Notes: generated by a model not told the origin, from the letters alone. Numbered from the stretch's first letter, positions 8,286 to 16,918 are shown. The stretch is DNA of 43,323 nucleotides from Bacteroidia bacterium (GCA_020051175.1 JAGVJJ010000091.1:1-43323); one strand, 5' to 3'. A program made the numbers and translations.

Positions 8286-9656
8286 ATGAATTCAATTCTA
8301 CAAATCTGGGAGCGATTATCAAGAAACGGATTAAGAGATAATGAGGGCGTTTTCGAGCACCGCGAAGTTATTTTCTTAAACAAAATTCTTATTATATCCC
8401 CTATTGTAATTGCGTTGATTATTCCATTGGAAATTATCTTAAACGGCTTTCAGCTGGTTCCCTTGGAGGTTTCCCTCATCCTGTTGATACTTATTCCACT
8501 AATACTTCAGCGATACAGGTACTTTTGGGCAGCAAGGCTTTTCAGCTTTATTATTGGCAACTCATTTATTATAGTAGCTGGAATCCTTGTTGGAAAAGGG
8601 GTAAACAACCATATTGCCATGATACCACTCATGCTTTTTGGAATGATCATTTTCAAAAGCACAAGGGATAGAGTATTGGTGCTTTTTATTTCGGTTCTGT
8701 TTTATCTGACATTGTATTATTGCCTGGAAACTATTCCGCCCGTTTATAATGTAAGTCCGGAAAACAAGGAAAAATTCACGTTTATTTTTTACCTCATGAC
8801 CCTTCTGCTCACGTTTTTATTAGGGTACTATTCCCTGGCTATTAACCGGGAATTCGAAAAACTCATCATCACCCAGAAAGAAGGCCTGGCAATTAAAAAC
8901 AAGGAAATAACAGACTCTATCAATTATGCCAAACGTATCCAGAATGCAAAGCTCCCTAAGAAAGAAGAAATATACAACCTGTTACCGCAAAGCTTTGTTC
9001 TTTTTAAGCCAAAAGACATCGTGAGTGGTGATTTTTATTCCATTCACAAAACCCAAAACGAGATAATCATCGCTGCTGCGGATTGTACCGGGCATGGAGT
9101 GCCTGGGGCATTGATGAGCATGGTAGGCTCTGAACAGTTAAACAAAGCAGTGCTGCAAAGCACAAAGGTATCGGAAATACTGCAATTGCTAAACCAGGGG
9201 ATTAAAAAGTCGTTGCGGCAGACAAGTGCCGGGGAATCAACCCGCGATGGTATGGACATTGCGCTCTGCTCTGTAAATACGAAGGAATGCGTTGTAACAT
9301 TTGGAGGTGCAAACAGGCCTTTGTGGATAGTTCGTAGTGGCCAGGGCTCTATCGAAGAAGTTAAACCCACAAAAAATGCAATAGGCGGTTTAACAGAGCA
9401 TCATTCGCAGTTTGAAAGCCATGAACTAAAATTACAACCGGGCGACAGCTTTTATATTTTTACTGACGGCTATCCGGACCAGTTCGGTGGGCAAATCGGC
9501 AAAAAATTAATGACAAAAAAGTTCAAGGAAATTCTGATCAGCGTTCAACACCTGCCGATGCCGGAACAGGAAAAGCACCTGGACCATTTTATTGAAAACT
9601 GGAAAGGAAAAACAGAACAAGTGGACGATATTTTGGTTATTGGTGTCCGACTATAA
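8286..9656 (+). CDS. membrane-anchored SpoIIE-type (PP2C) serine phosphatase
   Basis: 456 residues. Residues about 30-200 contain six to seven hydrophobic segments; then the linker TDSINYAKRIQNAKLP, common before this domain in Bacteroidota; then a SpoIIE phosphatase domain (about 225-456). Metal-binding and core motifs are seen: KDIVSGDFY, ADCTGHGVPGALMSM, RDGMDIALC, GGANRPLWIV, FTDGYPDQFGG and the terminal DDILVIGVRL. Such enzymes usually act on anti-sigma antagonists or similar phosphoproteins, but no partner is nearby. The S37 peptidase starts 10 bp downstream, so they are likely co-transcribed. Confidence 0.88.
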   Translation: MNSILQIWERLSRNGLRDNEGVFEHREVIFLNKILIISPIVIALIIPLEIILNGFQLVPLEVSLILLILIPLILQRYRYFWAARLFSFIIGNSFIIVAGILVGKGVNNHIAMIPLMLFGMIIFKSTRDRVLVLFISVLFYLTLYYCLETIPPVYNVSPENKEKFTFIFYLMTLLLTFLLGYYSLAINREFEKLIITQKEGLAIKNKEITDSINYAKRIQNAKLPKKEEIYNLLPQSFVLFKPKDIVSGDFYSIHKTQNEIIIAAADCTGHGVPGALMSMVGSEQLNKAVLQSTKVSEILQLLNQGIKKSLRQTSAGESTRDGMDIALCSVNTKECVVTFGGANRPLWIVRSGQGSIEEVKPTKNAIGGLTEHHSQFESHELKLQPGDSFYIFTDGYPDQFGGQIGKKLMTKKFKEILISVQHLPMPEQEKHLDHFIENWKGKTEQVDDILVIGVRL

Positions 9657-9666
9657 CACAATACGA

Positions 9667-10932
9667 ATGAACAGATATATTGTAAAAAAAGGACTTGTTG
9701 TTCTATTCGCTTTATGTTTTTTTAAAACGTTCTCGCAAACAAGTATCTTCCAGGACAAATTTTCAAAACTTTTTGACTGCACTATCACCCCAAAAACCAA
9801 CATCAATTTTAAGGAATATTATGAAATTACTATTCGGCAATCGGTTGACCATTCCAATCCGAAAAGTAGGTTCAACCAGCGAATTTACATAGGGTTTCAG
9901 AATTTTAATGCCGCAACGGTAATGGTGACGGACGGGTATGCTATTGACTACGCGTCTCGATCAGATTATACGAATGAGCTTGCTAAAGAACTACGGGCAA
10001 ACATTGTTGTGATAGAACACCGCTTCTTTGGCAAGTCTGTTCCTGACAGCATGGATTGGAAACTTTTAACGGTAAAACAGGCAGCTGATGATTACCATTT
10101 TATTAAATCCATACTTGAAAAACTATTAACCGGAAAATGGCTATGCACAGGAATAAGTAAAGGCGGACAAGCAGCCCTATCCTATAAGATGTATTATCCC
10201 GAGGATATGACAGGAGCGGTTGTATATGGTACTGCAGTAAAAAGTAAACAAGTCGCTTTTACCGATTCTATTTTATCAGATCTATCGCAAACCACTCCTG
10301 GAAAAAAAATAGGTGGCTTACAGCATTATTTGTTTAAACACAAAACCAGCCTACTACCCTATTTTGTTACATTTTGTGAGCAAAAGAACTTTGACTTCAG
10401 CCCCCTTGATCATGAAACAGTGTTCGATTTCCTGCTGCTTGAACTTCCCTTTTCATTTTGGCAAAACGGCAACAGTCCACAAGATATTCCTGACAGTACT
10501 GCTGCAACTTCCCATTTGTTGGGGTATTTAGTAAAAGTTGTCCATCCCCGCTTCTTCTCAGCACAAAACAAAAAAGAGCTTGAGCCCGCCTTTTATATGT
10601 TTTACCATGAACTTGGATACTATGAGTACCACACAGCTCCGTTTATAAAGTACCTCAAACAAAAAGAATATTCAAACAAACACTTCGCCCCTCAAAACAT
10701 CGCTATTCAATTTGACAACAGCTACCAAAAAACCGTAAGTTCGTTTGTAAACAGTACCGATACTAAAAACGTTCTTTTTATATACGGCCAAAATGATCCA
10801 TGGGCATTGCAAACAACAACACATAAAAATTCTTTTTGGGTTCAGGGAGGAAGTCACAAAAGCAGGATTGCAGATTTTTCAGCCGAACAGCAAACAGCCA
10901 TTTATAATACAATAACAGGCTGGCTAAAATAG
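9667..10932 (+). CDS. secreted S37-family (PS-10) peptidase
   Basis: 421 residues from the ATG at 9667. A signal peptide occupies residues 1-24 (ending TFSQ). The frame is open upstream, but the earlier start would overlap the phosphatase gene and bury the signal peptide. It has an alpha/beta-hydrolase fold of the peptidase S37 type (secreted tripeptidyl aminopeptidases). The nucleophile elbow is GISKGGQ (Ser164), the acid is in YGQNDPWA (Asp377) and the His in GGSHKSR (His397). The N-terminal part has DHSNP..FNQR, typical of S28/S37 peptidases. It probably trims peptides in the periplasm or medium. It follows the phosphatase by 10 bp. Confidence 0.85.
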   Translation: MNRYIVKKGLVVLFALCFFKTFSQTSIFQDKFSKLFDCTITPKTNINFKEYYEITIRQSVDHSNPKSRFNQRIYIGFQNFNAATVMVTDGYAIDYASRSDYTNELAKELRANIVVIEHRFFGKSVPDSMDWKLLTVKQAADDYHFIKSILEKLLTGKWLCTGISKGGQAALSYKMYYPEDMTGAVVYGTAVKSKQVAFTDSILSDLSQTTPGKKIGGLQHYLFKHKTSLLPYFVTFCEQKNFDFSPLDHETVFDFLLLELPFSFWQNGNSPQDIPDSTAATSHLLGYLVKVVHPRFFSAQNKKELEPAFYMFYHELGYYEYHTAPFIKYLKQKEYSNKHFAPQNIAIQFDNSYQKTVSSFVNSTDTKNVLFIYGQNDPWALQTTTHKNSFWVQGGSHKSRIADFSAEQQTAIYNTITGWLK

Positions 10933-10972
10933 CGAGACAAAACAGGCTTGTTATTTTAAAGCTTTTGCATCA

Positions 10973-12151
10973 TTACTCAGCATCCACCCTCAGCCAGCGC
11001 TTTTTAAAATACCCCTCATAAACAGAAACATTAACCTGTTTACCCAGATCGCGGTGTACCACAATATTGTTGTGTTTTACTGAAACCTGTTGTGTTGAGC
11101 CCTCCGGCTGAACAACAATAACATAATAGCCGGAAGAATTGCGGGAACCTGTATGATAATACGAATCAATAACAGCCGCTGTGGCTATAACAGGCTGTGA
11201 AGCATCCAGCTTTACATTACAAAACCGAATTATTCCGGAACATAGCATATAAATGCCACCTACCGCCATTGCTCCCAATACTACAAATGTTTTTAATGAT
11301 GCTTTCCTCCTTCTCTGGTAAGGAGTGCGGCTGGCAAAAAAAAGTGGAATAGCATAAAAGCCAAAACAGACAACACTGTACTTCAAAATTACAGGAGTGA
11401 GACCATCAATGGGGGCACAAAAATCAGTAGGCTTGCCAAGGCTCAGATAAATGATAAATCCTACCACCAAAAGCAGCAAGGCAAGTAAGAGCATAACAAG
11501 AGGAAGATAGGATGTTTCGCCATCCTTTTCATTCTTCAGCTTTTGAAGTGTTTTATCAATTCTTACAGAAGGTTCACTGGAATCATCATACAAAACAGAC
11601 TTATTAAAAACAAGAGCTGAAAAAGCGGCTTTTATTTTTGTGACATTTTCCCAACTATTCAGAGCAAACAAGCGATGTACTGAACCCTTCTTTGTATGAA
11701 GGCGAATATAGGTTTCCCTGCCGGATTTTGTTTTAAAATCGAGACGATCTATCCCCGACACATCTGCAATCCTTATATACTTTGTCTTTTTTAAATATTT
11801 ACCAATTGCATCTTTCGGGATCAGTTCAATTTCTCCCTTTACCGGATCAATTACAATTTCCTCCAGGGGCAGGAAAACGGCAAAAATTAAACTGATAAGA
11901 ATACCCAGCAGAACAAATACGCCATAGAGAACAGAGTTCCACAATGAGTTTTCTGAAAAGCCCCAAACAAAATAAACAACATGTGGGAGGAGAAGCGCAA
12001 CCAGGTAAAATACTTTAAGCATATTCCTGCCGGAAGCTGCCGGCATAAATTTCAAAGTCGTGCCTTCCGCAGTAAACGTTACAGAGGAAAGGCCATTCCG
12101 CGAAAGCTCTTCAAATAACAAAACTGCCTCTTTTTTTGAAATTTCGCTCAC
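10973..12151 (-). CDS. membrane protein of unknown function
   Basis: 392 residues. Two membrane hairpins, about residues 45-95 and 215-320 (with a Leu-rich segment near 217-240), flank a soluble PH-like region (about 97-175), and a soluble C-terminus (330-392) follows. I see no catalytic motif. The middle region resembles membrane-associated PH-like domains that read salt-bridge or lipid signals, but this is weak. The 62-codon gene upstream (12362-12174) runs the same way and stops 22 bp before this start, so they may share a transcript. Confidence 0.7.
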   Translation of the reverse strand: MSEISKKEAVLLFEELSRNGLSSVTFTAEGTTLKFMPAASGRNMLKVFYLVALLLPHVVYFVWGFSENSLWNSVLYGVFVLLGILISLIFAVFLPLEEIVIDPVKGEIELIPKDAIGKYLKKTKYIRIADVSGIDRLDFKTKSGRETYIRLHTKKGSVHRLFALNSWENVTKIKAAFSALVFNKSVLYDDSSEPSVRIDKTLQKLKNEKDGETSYLPLVMLLLALLLLVVGFIIYLSLGKPTDFCAPIDGLTPVILKYSVVCFGFYAIPLFFASRTPYQRRRKASLKTFVVLGAMAVGGIYMLCSGIIRFCNVKLDASQPVIATAAVIDSYYHTGSRNSSGYYVIVVQPEGSTQQVSVKHNNIVVHRDLGKQVNVSVYEGYFKKRWLRVDAE

Positions 12152-12173
12152 TGTTTTTGGTTTGCGTTACTTA

Positions 12174-12362
12174 TCATAAAGGATCTATTTCCTTTATAGC
12201 AAGGTATTGTTCCAGACTATTGAAATCAAATTCATTACCATTTAGCTCCCTGCACACATGCCGGCCCAGCACATCCACTCCAATGTATTTAAATTCTATC
12301 GGCTTCTGCTTTTCAAAAAAAACTTTGTAGCAATTACCAGGTTTAAATTCAGAAAGTTCCAT
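12174..12362 (-). CDS. small protein of unknown function
   Basis: 62 residues, soluble, acidic, with a compact beta-rich pattern (KPGNCYKVFF...EFKYIGVDVLGRHVCREL). A TACCTTTG -7 element sits on this strand at 12380-12373, only about 11 nt before the ATG, so the mRNA would be nearly leaderless. It is divergent from the Crp/Fnr regulator at 12452. No family recognised. Confidence 0.6.
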   Translation of the reverse strand: MELSEFKPGNCYKVFFEKQKPIEFKYIGVDVLGRHVCRELNGNEFDFNSLEQYLAIKEIDPL

Positions 12363-12372
12363 AATACATTCA

Positions 12373-12380
12373 CAAAGGTA
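12373..12380 (-). promoter_or_regulatory. -7 element for the 62-codon gene
   Basis: TACCTTTG on the minus strand matches TAnnTTTG exactly. No TTG is found at the usual spacing, so only the -7 half is supported. Confidence 0.5.
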
Positions 12381-12397
12381 CTGTTAAATATTTTGTT

Positions 12398-12426
12398 TTG
12401 TCCTTATGCAAAAATCAGTATTTTCG
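12398..12426 (+). promoter_or_regulatory. promoter of the Crp/Fnr gene at 12452
   Basis: TTG (12398-12400), 18 nt, TATTTTCG (12419-12426), one mismatch from TAnnTTTG. It overlaps an upstream in-frame start possibility and so supports translation from the ATG at 12452. Confidence 0.55.
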
Positions 12427-12451
12427 ACAACAAAACAAAAGTGCATTTGTC

Positions 12452-13012
12452 ATGAACCTGGTCGACTTTCTGAAAACCGTTACTCCCATTGCTCCTGAAA
12501 CAGAAGCGGCAGTAAACAGGGTGTTTAAAGCAGAAGAACTACCCAAAAATTACAAACTGCATGAGCAGGGTACTGTGTGCAACAAGTTGTTTTACATTGA
12601 AAGCGGCTTATCACGTACCTTTTATTACAACGAAGAGGGAAAAGATATTACGTACCGTTTTAATGAAGAAAATACCTTTACTGCATTAATAGAGAGTTAT
12701 CTTAACCAAAAGCCTAGCTTTTATAGTATTGAGCTGCTGGAACCCGCAATAATTCATTCCGCTTCTTTTGCGGAGTTTGAAGTATTGCTTGATAACCACC
12801 CGGAACTAATGAAAGTAAACAGTCATGTTCTCCGCAATTTTCTTTTACAATCGAATGAGCGCATCATAGCTCTTCAGTTTCATAATGCCCATGAACGCTA
12901 CAAAATTTTCGCAGATAAAAACCCCGGCCTGCTTCAAAGGGTTTCACTGGGGCACATTGCCTCCTATCTGGGCATTACGCAGGAAACATTAAGCCGAATC
13001 CGGTCCAGGTAA
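12452..13012 (+). CDS. Crp/Fnr-family transcription regulator
   Basis: 186 residues from the ATG at 12452. Cyclic-nucleotide-binding-like beta roll (about 10-120; KLHEQGTVCNKLFYIESGLSRTFYY), dimer helix (about 122-150) and a C-terminal helix-turn-helix (VSLGHIASYLGITQETLSRIRSR) whose E..SR pattern matches the Crp/Fnr recognition helix. No N-terminal Cys cluster for an Fe-S centre is present, so it is not a classical oxygen-sensing Fnr. It ends right after the recognition helix, shorter than usual for the family. An FNR-type box (13036-13049) and a small gene follow directly. Confidence 0.87.
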   Translation: MNLVDFLKTVTPIAPETEAAVNRVFKAEELPKNYKLHEQGTVCNKLFYIESGLSRTFYYNEEGKDITYRFNEENTFTALIESYLNQKPSFYSIELLEPAIIHSASFAEFEVLLDNHPELMKVNSHVLRNFLLQSNERIIALQFHNAHERYKIFADKNPGLLQRVSLGHIASYLGITQETLSRIRSR

Positions 13013-13035
13013 TAAGTTCAGTAGTTCCACATTTT

Positions 13036-13049
13036 TTGATCAATGTCAA
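13036..13049 (+). promoter_or_regulatory. FNR/CRP-type operator upstream of 57-codon gene
   Basis: TTGAT-CAAT-GTCAA differs at one half-site base from the FNR consensus TTGATnnnnATCAA. Its centre (13042.5) lies about 43 bp before the start point predicted from the TACCTTTG at 13072-13079, a class II activator position. Confidence 0.6.
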
Positions 13050-13071
13050 ATTTTTTGTTGCATCGTGCAAG

Positions 13072-13079
13072 TACCTTTG
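13072..13079 (+). promoter_or_regulatory. -7 promoter element of 57-codon gene
   Basis: TACCTTTG, exact TAnnTTTG, 21 bp before the ATG at 13101. No well-spaced TTG lies upstream, as expected for an activator-dependent promoter. Confidence 0.6.
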
Positions 13080-13100
13080 TATTAAAATTCTTACACCACC

Positions 13101-13274
13101 ATGAAAACAACAAAAAAAACAAGTCCCGGTGCAACCTGGCAACAAATACTGAAACACAAAGTTTCTTTTACCACTTCGGATCTTGAGCAGCTTTTATATG
13201 AGCCTGAAAACAGGCAGGAACTACATGTTGCCCTGCATCATAAAAAGCCACATTTCTGGAAATTTTTCAGGTAG
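13101..13274 (+). CDS. small (57 aa) basic protein of unknown function
   Basis: ATG at 13101 to TAG at 13272-13274. Basic N-terminus (MKTTKKTSPG), then TWQQILKHKVSFTTSDLEQLLY and a His/Lys/aromatic-rich C-terminus (HHKKPHFWKFFR). Support comes from a -7 element (13072-13079) and an FNR-type box (13036-13049) at sensible distances and a position just downstream of a Crp/Fnr regulator gene. No homologue recognised. It could be a small regulator or stress protein under the adjacent regulator. Confidence 0.55.
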   Translation: MKTTKKTSPGATWQQILKHKVSFTTSDLEQLLYEPENRQELHVALHHKKPHFWKFFR

Positions 13275-13330
13275 CGGGTAAACAGATTCAAGGCCTGCAG
13301 AAAACTTTATAAAAACAAGTAATTTAGATG

Positions 13331-13338
13331 TAATTTTG
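13331..13338 (+). promoter_or_regulatory. -7 promoter element for YdeI-like gene
   Basis: TAATTTTG matches TAnnTTTG exactly and overlaps the GTG at 13338. It therefore supports starting the protein at the ATG at 13368 instead. No upstream TTG at the proper spacing. Confidence 0.45.
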
Positions 13339-13367
13339 TGAAACTGCTTGTTTTTTTACTGGTACTT

Positions 13368-13862
13368 ATGGCTTTCACTGTGCACAAATTCAATGCTTCG
13401 CTCGATATTATTGGCATCAATCCTTTTGTATTTGTGCCTCAACAAATCCTGAACGCTATTTTCAAACAGGCAGGAAAAGACAAAGGGCACATACCGGTAA
13501 CAGGAACCGTCAATAACAAGGCTTACAAACAAACATTAGTAAAATTCCAGGGAGAATGGCGATTGTACATCAATACCCTGATGCTTAAAGATTCACCCAA
13601 ACGCATTGGTGAAACTCTGAAGCTAAGCATAACCTTTGACCCTTCCGACAGAACAATAAAGCCTCATCCTCTATTAACAAAGGCACTCAAAGCCAACCCA
13701 GAAGCCCAAAAGGTATTTGAGAAATTGCCTCCATCGCGACAGAAAGAAATTGTGCGGTACATTTCCTTTTTAAAAACAGAAGAAAGCATTACCCGTAATA
13801 TTGCACGTACGATTGATTTTTTATTGGGCAACAACCGGTTTGTTGGACGCGACAAACCATAA
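13368..13862 (+). CDS. DUF1905/YdeI (OmdA)-like protein
   Basis: 164 residues from the ATG at 13368. A GTG at 13338 would add ten hydrophobic residues but sits in the -7 element, and family members begin near (K)F.A.L.IIGINPFVFVP. Residues about 5-100 match the DUF1905 beta-barrel domain (INPFVFVPQQIL, GTVNNKAYKQTLVKFQGEWRLYIN). Residues about 118-164 match the OmdA/YdeI helical domain (FEKLPPSRQKEIVRYISFLKTEE...ARTIDFL). The family is described as bacteriocin-protection or OmpD-associated, but its biochemical role is unclear. It stands alone with its own promoter. Confidence 0.8.
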   Translation: MAFTVHKFNASLDIIGINPFVFVPQQILNAIFKQAGKDKGHIPVTGTVNNKAYKQTLVKFQGEWRLYINTLMLKDSPKRIGETLKLSITFDPSDRTIKPHPLLTKALKANPEAQKVFEKLPPSRQKEIVRYISFLKTEESITRNIARTIDFLLGNNRFVGRDKP

Positions 13863-13955
13863 AATCCCAATACATGAAATTCACGAACAACAAAACAGTA
13901 CGAATTGGAAATTACTGAACGGAACATTATAATTTAATAAAGCTTAACACCATAC

Positions 13956-14837
13956 ATGAAACACTTTTTTATTCTTATGTCTACAGTTACGCTGCTCCTG
14001 GCCTCCTGCAATCAAATTAAAAAACATGAAACAACGATGACAACACCTAAAACTGACAGCCTTTATTTTAAAAGTGGTTACTCCAACGTAAACGGACTAA
14101 AGATGTATTATGAAATACACGGAGAAGGTAAACCTCTGGTTCTTATTCATGGCGGAGGTTCTACTGTACAAACCTCATTCGGAAGAATTATACCATTGCT
14201 TGCAAAACACCGGCAAATCATTGGTGTTGAACTGCAGGCCCATGGCCGAACAACTGATAGGGGCACAGACTTGTCATTTGAACAGGATGCGGAGGATGTG
14301 GCAACCCTTTTGAAAAACCTGGATGTAAAACAGGCAGATGTATTCGGCTTTAGTAATGGAGCCAATACCGCGCTGCAGATAGCCATCAGCTATCCGCAAT
14401 TTGTGAACAAAGTGATTGCCGGCTCCCCGCTTTGCAAAAGGAATGGGGCTTTTCCGCAGTTCTGGGATTTTATGAAAAACGCCACCATTGATCAGATGCC
14501 GCAACAGTATAAAGATGAATACAAAAAAGTAGCACCCGATCCAAATCACCTTCAGACAATGCATGACAGATGTGTAAAGCGCATGGTAGAATTCAAGGAC
14601 TGGCCCGATGAAAAAATTAAATCTGTAAAAGCTCCAACATTACTGATTTTTGCGGATAAAGATGTTGCAACACCCGAACATGCAGTTGAGCTGTATCGTT
14701 TAATCCCAAATTGCGAGCTGGCAATAATTCCTGGCGGACATGGGACGTATATTGGAGAAATTACCACCTTAACGGACACGATACAGGATAAAGACTTTGT
14801 TGTACCCATGATTGAAGGATTCTTAAACAAAAAATAG
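13956..14837 (+). CDS. alpha/beta-hydrolase lipoprotein
   Basis: 293 residues. Lipoprotein signal with lipobox LLASC (Cys18). Alpha/beta-hydrolase fold with oxyanion strand LVLIHGGGS (61-69), nucleophile elbow GFSNGA (Ser133), acid Asp236 (FADKDVATPEH) and His262 (PGGHGTY). The full catalytic triad suggests an active esterase, lactonase or peptidase anchored in the envelope. Substrate unknown. Monocistronic, with about 90 bp on each side. Confidence 0.87.
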   Translation: MKHFFILMSTVTLLLASCNQIKKHETTMTTPKTDSLYFKSGYSNVNGLKMYYEIHGEGKPLVLIHGGGSTVQTSFGRIIPLLAKHRQIIGVELQAHGRTTDRGTDLSFEQDAEDVATLLKNLDVKQADVFGFSNGANTALQIAISYPQFVNKVIAGSPLCKRNGAFPQFWDFMKNATIDQMPQQYKDEYKKVAPDPNHLQTMHDRCVKRMVEFKDWPDEKIKSVKAPTLLIFADKDVATPEHAVELYRLIPNCELAIIPGGHGTYIGEITTLTDTIQDKDFVVPMIEGFLNKK

Positions 14838-14915
14838 GTCATTCAACTGCCTGTTCATTACTCCAAAACAAAGAAACAGTAATTTCGTCCGTAATCAATT
14901 AACAACCCTCAAACT

Positions 14916-15698
14916 ATGCAACAATTCAGAAAAAACATTATTGCCTTTGTGCTTTTCATGGCATCAGCAAGTGTATTCGCGCAGGTTCAGGTGCGCATTA
15001 CCTTAAAAGATGACAATATTATATCCGGTACAGTACAACTGTCCAAAATAACCCTTGTTACTGATTATGGCAAGCTTGAGATCCCGGCAAAAAATGTTTC
15101 AGGTATACGACTTGGTGTAAAGCCTGAAGATGAGGAAAATGGTAAACCTATTGACATCGTTGAAATTGACAACACTTACTCTATGGCAGGACAAACCAAT
15201 ATTAAAACCCTGGATGTAAAAACAGATTATGGAATGCTGTCCATTCCGGGCGACAAAATAGAACGCATGGAGGTATATATGGTAACTGATGGTCAATCCA
15301 CTTTTAAACTGATGGCTTCCAAGCACATCAGCAGCAATACTCCGGGAGGATGGCTCAACACCGGTATCATGCTTAAAAAAGGAGAACATTTTACGATTAC
15401 TGCTAACGGACAGGTTGTGTTTGCAAGCTTATCGGGAGCGAAGTATACACCGGATGGAAAAGTGGCCGGAACATCTGCTTCCAATTATGATTATCCTACA
15501 GTAGAAAGCGGTGATAACGCTTATCCGAACTATGGCAATGTAGTGTACAAAATTGGCGAACAAGGTACTATGCTAAAAGCCGGGGATAAATTTTCAGGAA
15601 CATCACCCGACTATGGTGTTTTATACCTTTCTATTTACGAAGTAATGTTTAACCCTGCCAATACGGGAAGCTATATTGTAAAAGTAGAGCGTAAGTAA
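14916..15698 (+). CDS. secreted protein with PA-IL/LecA-like C-terminal domain
   Basis: 260 residues with a signal peptide (1-22, ending VFAQ). Residues about 24-125 contain two copies of a short beta unit (TLVTDYGKLEIPAKNVSGI and TLDVKTDYGMLSIPGDKIERM). Residues about 135-260 resemble the PA-IL (LecA) lectin-like fold: GGWLNTGIMLKKGEHFTITANGQV, TPDG and the terminal TGSYIVKVER. A sugar-binding or scaffolding role outside the inner membrane is inferred. TAATTTCG at 14880-14887 may be its -7 element. The next gene starts 14 bp later. Confidence 0.65.
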   Translation: MQQFRKNIIAFVLFMASASVFAQVQVRITLKDDNIISGTVQLSKITLVTDYGKLEIPAKNVSGIRLGVKPEDEENGKPIDIVEIDNTYSMAGQTNIKTLDVKTDYGMLSIPGDKIERMEVYMVTDGQSTFKLMASKHISSNTPGGWLNTGIMLKKGEHFTITANGQVVFASLSGAKYTPDGKVAGTSASNYDYPTVESGDNAYPNYGNVVYKIGEQGTMLKAGDKFSGTSPDYGVLYLSIYEVMFNPANTGSYIVKVERK

Positions 15699-15712
15699 TT
15701 CAGCCCCCCTTT

Positions 15713-16351
15713 ATGAACAAATATTTTTTACTATTATTCGTGACAACCCTTTGGGGATGTTCTCCCGGTTCACAAAAAAATTCAGATGCAATTGCTGAGA
15801 CCGATTCCGGACGAAGCTTTAAACAAGGGAATATAGAAGTAACGGACGAATCAAAATATGCAGCTTCATTTATTGATGATCTGGTTGCCGCCAAATACGA
15901 GCAACCTGTTAAACTTACAGGTGATTACTTGATTGCGGGCACCGATACAATAAGCTTTCCGACAGATTTGGCTTTGAATAAACTAACAATTTTTGTTGGC
16001 AATCAGGACAACAGACATTATACACTCGAAATAACGCGTATTAACAATACAAGTGTGGATTTTAAGTTTGAGCTTACTGATAATGATAAAACACTATATT
16101 CTCAAGCTGGTGAAGCTACGTTGGGAGCGCTATTTTTCCTCGGGGCAGAATCTGATGAAGACGAAAACCAGGAAGCCTATGAAGTAATCCAATACACGAT
16201 GAATGATTCTGCAAGCAATTGCTTTTTTTCAGCACGCGTGGAAACTGGCGCTGCAAAAGGAAAGCAAAGAGCGAAGGTAAGCTATGGCTGCAACGATACT
16301 TCAAAACCTGCATTAGCATTGGAGGAAGGCCCGGTTTTAAAAGCGCAATAA
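15713..16351 (+). CDS. lipoprotein of unknown function
   Basis: 212 residues. Lipobox TLWGC with Cys16. The mature part is acidic, with no recognised domain; residues 60-120 have a beta-rich pattern and Cys166 and Cys190 could form a disulfide. It starts 14 bp after the LecA-like gene stop, so it is probably co-transcribed with it. Function unknown. Confidence 0.75.
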   Translation: MNKYFLLLFVTTLWGCSPGSQKNSDAIAETDSGRSFKQGNIEVTDESKYAASFIDDLVAAKYEQPVKLTGDYLIAGTDTISFPTDLALNKLTIFVGNQDNRHYTLEITRINNTSVDFKFELTDNDKTLYSQAGEATLGALFFLGAESDEDENQEAYEVIQYTMNDSASNCFFSARVETGAAKGKQRAKVSYGCNDTSKPALALEEGPVLKAQ

Positions 16352-16417
16352 TTTAGTCCTTTATTGCTTCATTCTTTTCTGCTAAAAAAGGAAAAGCAAT
16401 GATGGATATTTCAACTA

Positions 16418-16870
16418 CTACTTTTTTGCCTTCCCGGGATTAGACAGCCTGCTCTCCCTTTTTACAATATCTGCCAGTGAAGTATTTGCAAGTACGCTCA
16501 ATGTTGCGTCCCGTGCATCTTTCATCACATCACGTACTCCACAGGTAACTTCATCTTTACATTCGGCACAACGCTCATAAAAATTAAGGCTCACACAGGT
16601 GGTAAGTGCAATAGGCCCATCTGTTAAACGTATAACAGAGCTGAGCATAATATCCTTGGGCTCCTTCAGCAAATAATAGCCTCCGTTAACTCCGAGCTTA
16701 CTACCAAGAATGCCCTGCTTGCGAAGTTCAAGTAATATTGCCTCCAGGAATTTATGTGGAATATTTTCTTCTGCTGATATCTGGGAAATACGCATGGGCC
16801 ATCCGGTTTCATAACGCTTTGCCAGTACCACCAAAGCCTTTAAGGCATATTTTGTTCTTTTCGACAGCAT
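16418..16870 (-). CDS. Rrf2-family transcription regulator
   Basis: 150 residues. N-terminal winged helix (MLSKRTKYALKALVVLAKRY; ISQISAEENIPHKFLEAILLEL; LGVNGGYYLLKEP), typical of IscR/CymR/NsrR regulators. Four cysteines in the sensor loop (Cys92, 101, 104, 110; C-x8-C-x2-C-x5-C) could hold an Fe-S cluster or sense thiols. A CTACCA-AAA-TAGTAG near-palindrome (16904-16918), 34 bp upstream of the ATG, may be its own operator. The Met/Cys-rich SAHH-like gene lies just upstream on the same strand but ends in a strong terminator (16982-17011). Family members often control sulfur or Fe-S metabolism. Confidence 0.9.
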   Translation of the reverse strand: MLSKRTKYALKALVVLAKRYETGWPMRISQISAEENIPHKFLEAILLELRKQGILGSKLGVNGGYYLLKEPKDIMLSSVIRLTDGPIALTTCVSLNFYERCAECKDEVTCGVRDVMKDARDATLSVLANTSLADIVKRESRLSNPGKAKK

Positions 16871-16903
16871 ATTTCGGTTAAATCATTGCGAATATACAAA
16901 AGT

Positions 16904-16918
16904 CTACCAAAATAGTAG
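16904..16918. promoter_or_regulatory. candidate Rrf2 operator
   Basis: CTACCAAAATAGTAG, near-perfect palindrome (arms CTACCA / TAGTAG, 5 of 6 pairs), immediately upstream of the Rrf2 gene; a plausible autoregulatory site. Confidence 0.45.
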
